From contig NZ_BHZE01000009.1 in NCBI RefSeq assembly GCF_003851885.1, positions 1 to 64,000 of the forward strand: DNA of 64,000 nucleotides. Direction: 5' to 3'. The notes under the pieces were generated by a model. The model was given only the letters and a program-made list of their open reading frames with translations. It did not search any database and was not told the DNA's origin. This document shows positions 63,747 to 64,000 of this stretch, one piece after another (within the stretch, counting starts at the first letter, position 1; each line of letters starts with the position of its first letter). A program made the position numbers and the translations under genes. The stretch comes from Thermaurantimonas aggregans (GTDB taxonomy: Bacteria > Bacteroidota > Bacteroidia > Flavobacteriales > Schleiferiaceae).

Positions 63747-63773
63747 TGGCTTGTTGTTTTCCCGCTTGCAAAC

Positions 63774-63799
63774 CTACACATATACGTGCATATGTGTAG
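63774..63799. repeat. Perfect 10-bp inverted repeat between two oxidoreductase genes
   Basis: CTACACATAT, six bases, ATATGTGTAG. It starts right after the stop of the upstream minus-strand gene and fills half of the 53-bp gap to the threonine dehydrogenase start. There is no T-run, so it is not a standard terminator. Confidence 0.6.
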
Positions 63800-64000
63800 T
63801 TAGCTCATTTCCTTTTTCAATAGTTCGGCATAGATTGGTATACTTTGAGCTAACGGAGTGTATTGAAAATGTGTTTTTTTCAAAATTTTAGTGCCATCGT
63901 ACATGGTTCGATTCACAGCACTTTTTGCAGTTTCCTTGGTGATAAGTGGTTTAGCACCAGTGATTTTACTTCTTAAAAATTCCAGACGCCAGAAAATTTC
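63800..64000 (-). CDS. NAD-dependent epimerase/reductase-like protein, C-terminal end (partial)
   Basis: The last 66 residues of a gene cut by the window edge. EIFWRLEFLRSKITGAKPL, ITKETAKSAVNRTMYDGTKI and FQYTPLAQSIPIYAELLKKE resemble the C-termini of dihydroflavonol-reductase-like SDR epimerases of Bacteroidota. The N-terminal Rossmann part is outside the window, so the assignment is tentative. Confidence 0.6.
   Translation of the reverse strand, partial: EIFWRLEFLRSKITGAKPLITKETAKSAVNRTMYDGTKILKKTHFQYTPLAQSIPIYAELLKKEMS

Noticed and set aside
1-64000. Prophage, integrase, IS element, toxin-antitoxin, CRISPR, rRNA or tRNA
   Set aside because: I found no gene or structure of these kinds; the three repeats lack a transposase here.

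Overview
This 64 kb stretch comes from a chromosome of the phylum Bacteroidota, probably Cytophagia or a neighbouring class (I cannot place it more finely). The evidence is the type IX secretion pair PorU-PorV, a cargo protein with a type IX C-terminal sorting domain, a DUF4270 lipoprotein, the Bacteroidota-type GlmU-like protein, an SDR-type threonine dehydrogenase, and TAnnTTTG promoter boxes of the Bacteroidota sigma factor ahead of many genes. Almost everything is core or housekeeping. I see no prophage, CRISPR array, insertion sequence, rRNA or tRNA.

Layout. 0-7 kb: a minus-strand operon (degenerate starch-synthase-like protein, DUF4270 lipoprotein, glmS) diverges from panC-panD-flippase-like protein. 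7-15 kb: an SDR, a large BNR/type IX cargo protein, and lipA, which follows a 41-residue lipoprotein and an outer-membrane protein; then ung, a BamA/TamA-like barrel and trmH. 15-21 kb: a minus-strand cytochrome-oxidase accessory operon (cyoE, two subunit III genes, subunit IV, SCO1, DUF420, an 83-residue CxxC membrane protein, a DedA-like protein) without subunits I and II. 21-32 kb: porU-porV, a GlmU-like gene, lon, and convergent metG. 32-40 kb: an orphan OmpR-type regulator, then a minus-strand operon fabG - VWA protein - prohibitin-like protein - accC - DUF4294. 40-51 kb: aminotransferase-murB, DUF1573, prolyl oligopeptidase, and a three-gene RND efflux operon. 51-57 kb: a visibly AT-rich block with a PAS sensor lacking its ATPase domain plus a single-domain receiver, hemD, a TonB receptor and a phosphopantetheinyl transferase. 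57-64 kb: a lamin-tail surface protein with an arginase-family enzyme, an OmpA-type protein with calcium-type repeats, Hsp20, threonine dehydrogenase and the end of an epimerase-like gene cut by the window edge.

The most unusual content is a family of three GC-rich, highly structured intergenic repeats (32521-32666, 41821-42079, 46415-46562). They share their ends (GCGTGAGG... and ...GGGGCACGCCC followed by an A-rich run), can pair end to end, and in two copies hold a GNRA-tetraloop hairpin at the same offset with one compensatory base-pair change. One copy supplies the apparent start codon of the efflux outer-membrane gene. Other points worth checking are the small lipoprotein gene at 12182-12307, the starch-synthase-like protein without its substrate motifs, and the kinase-like sensor without an ATPase domain.
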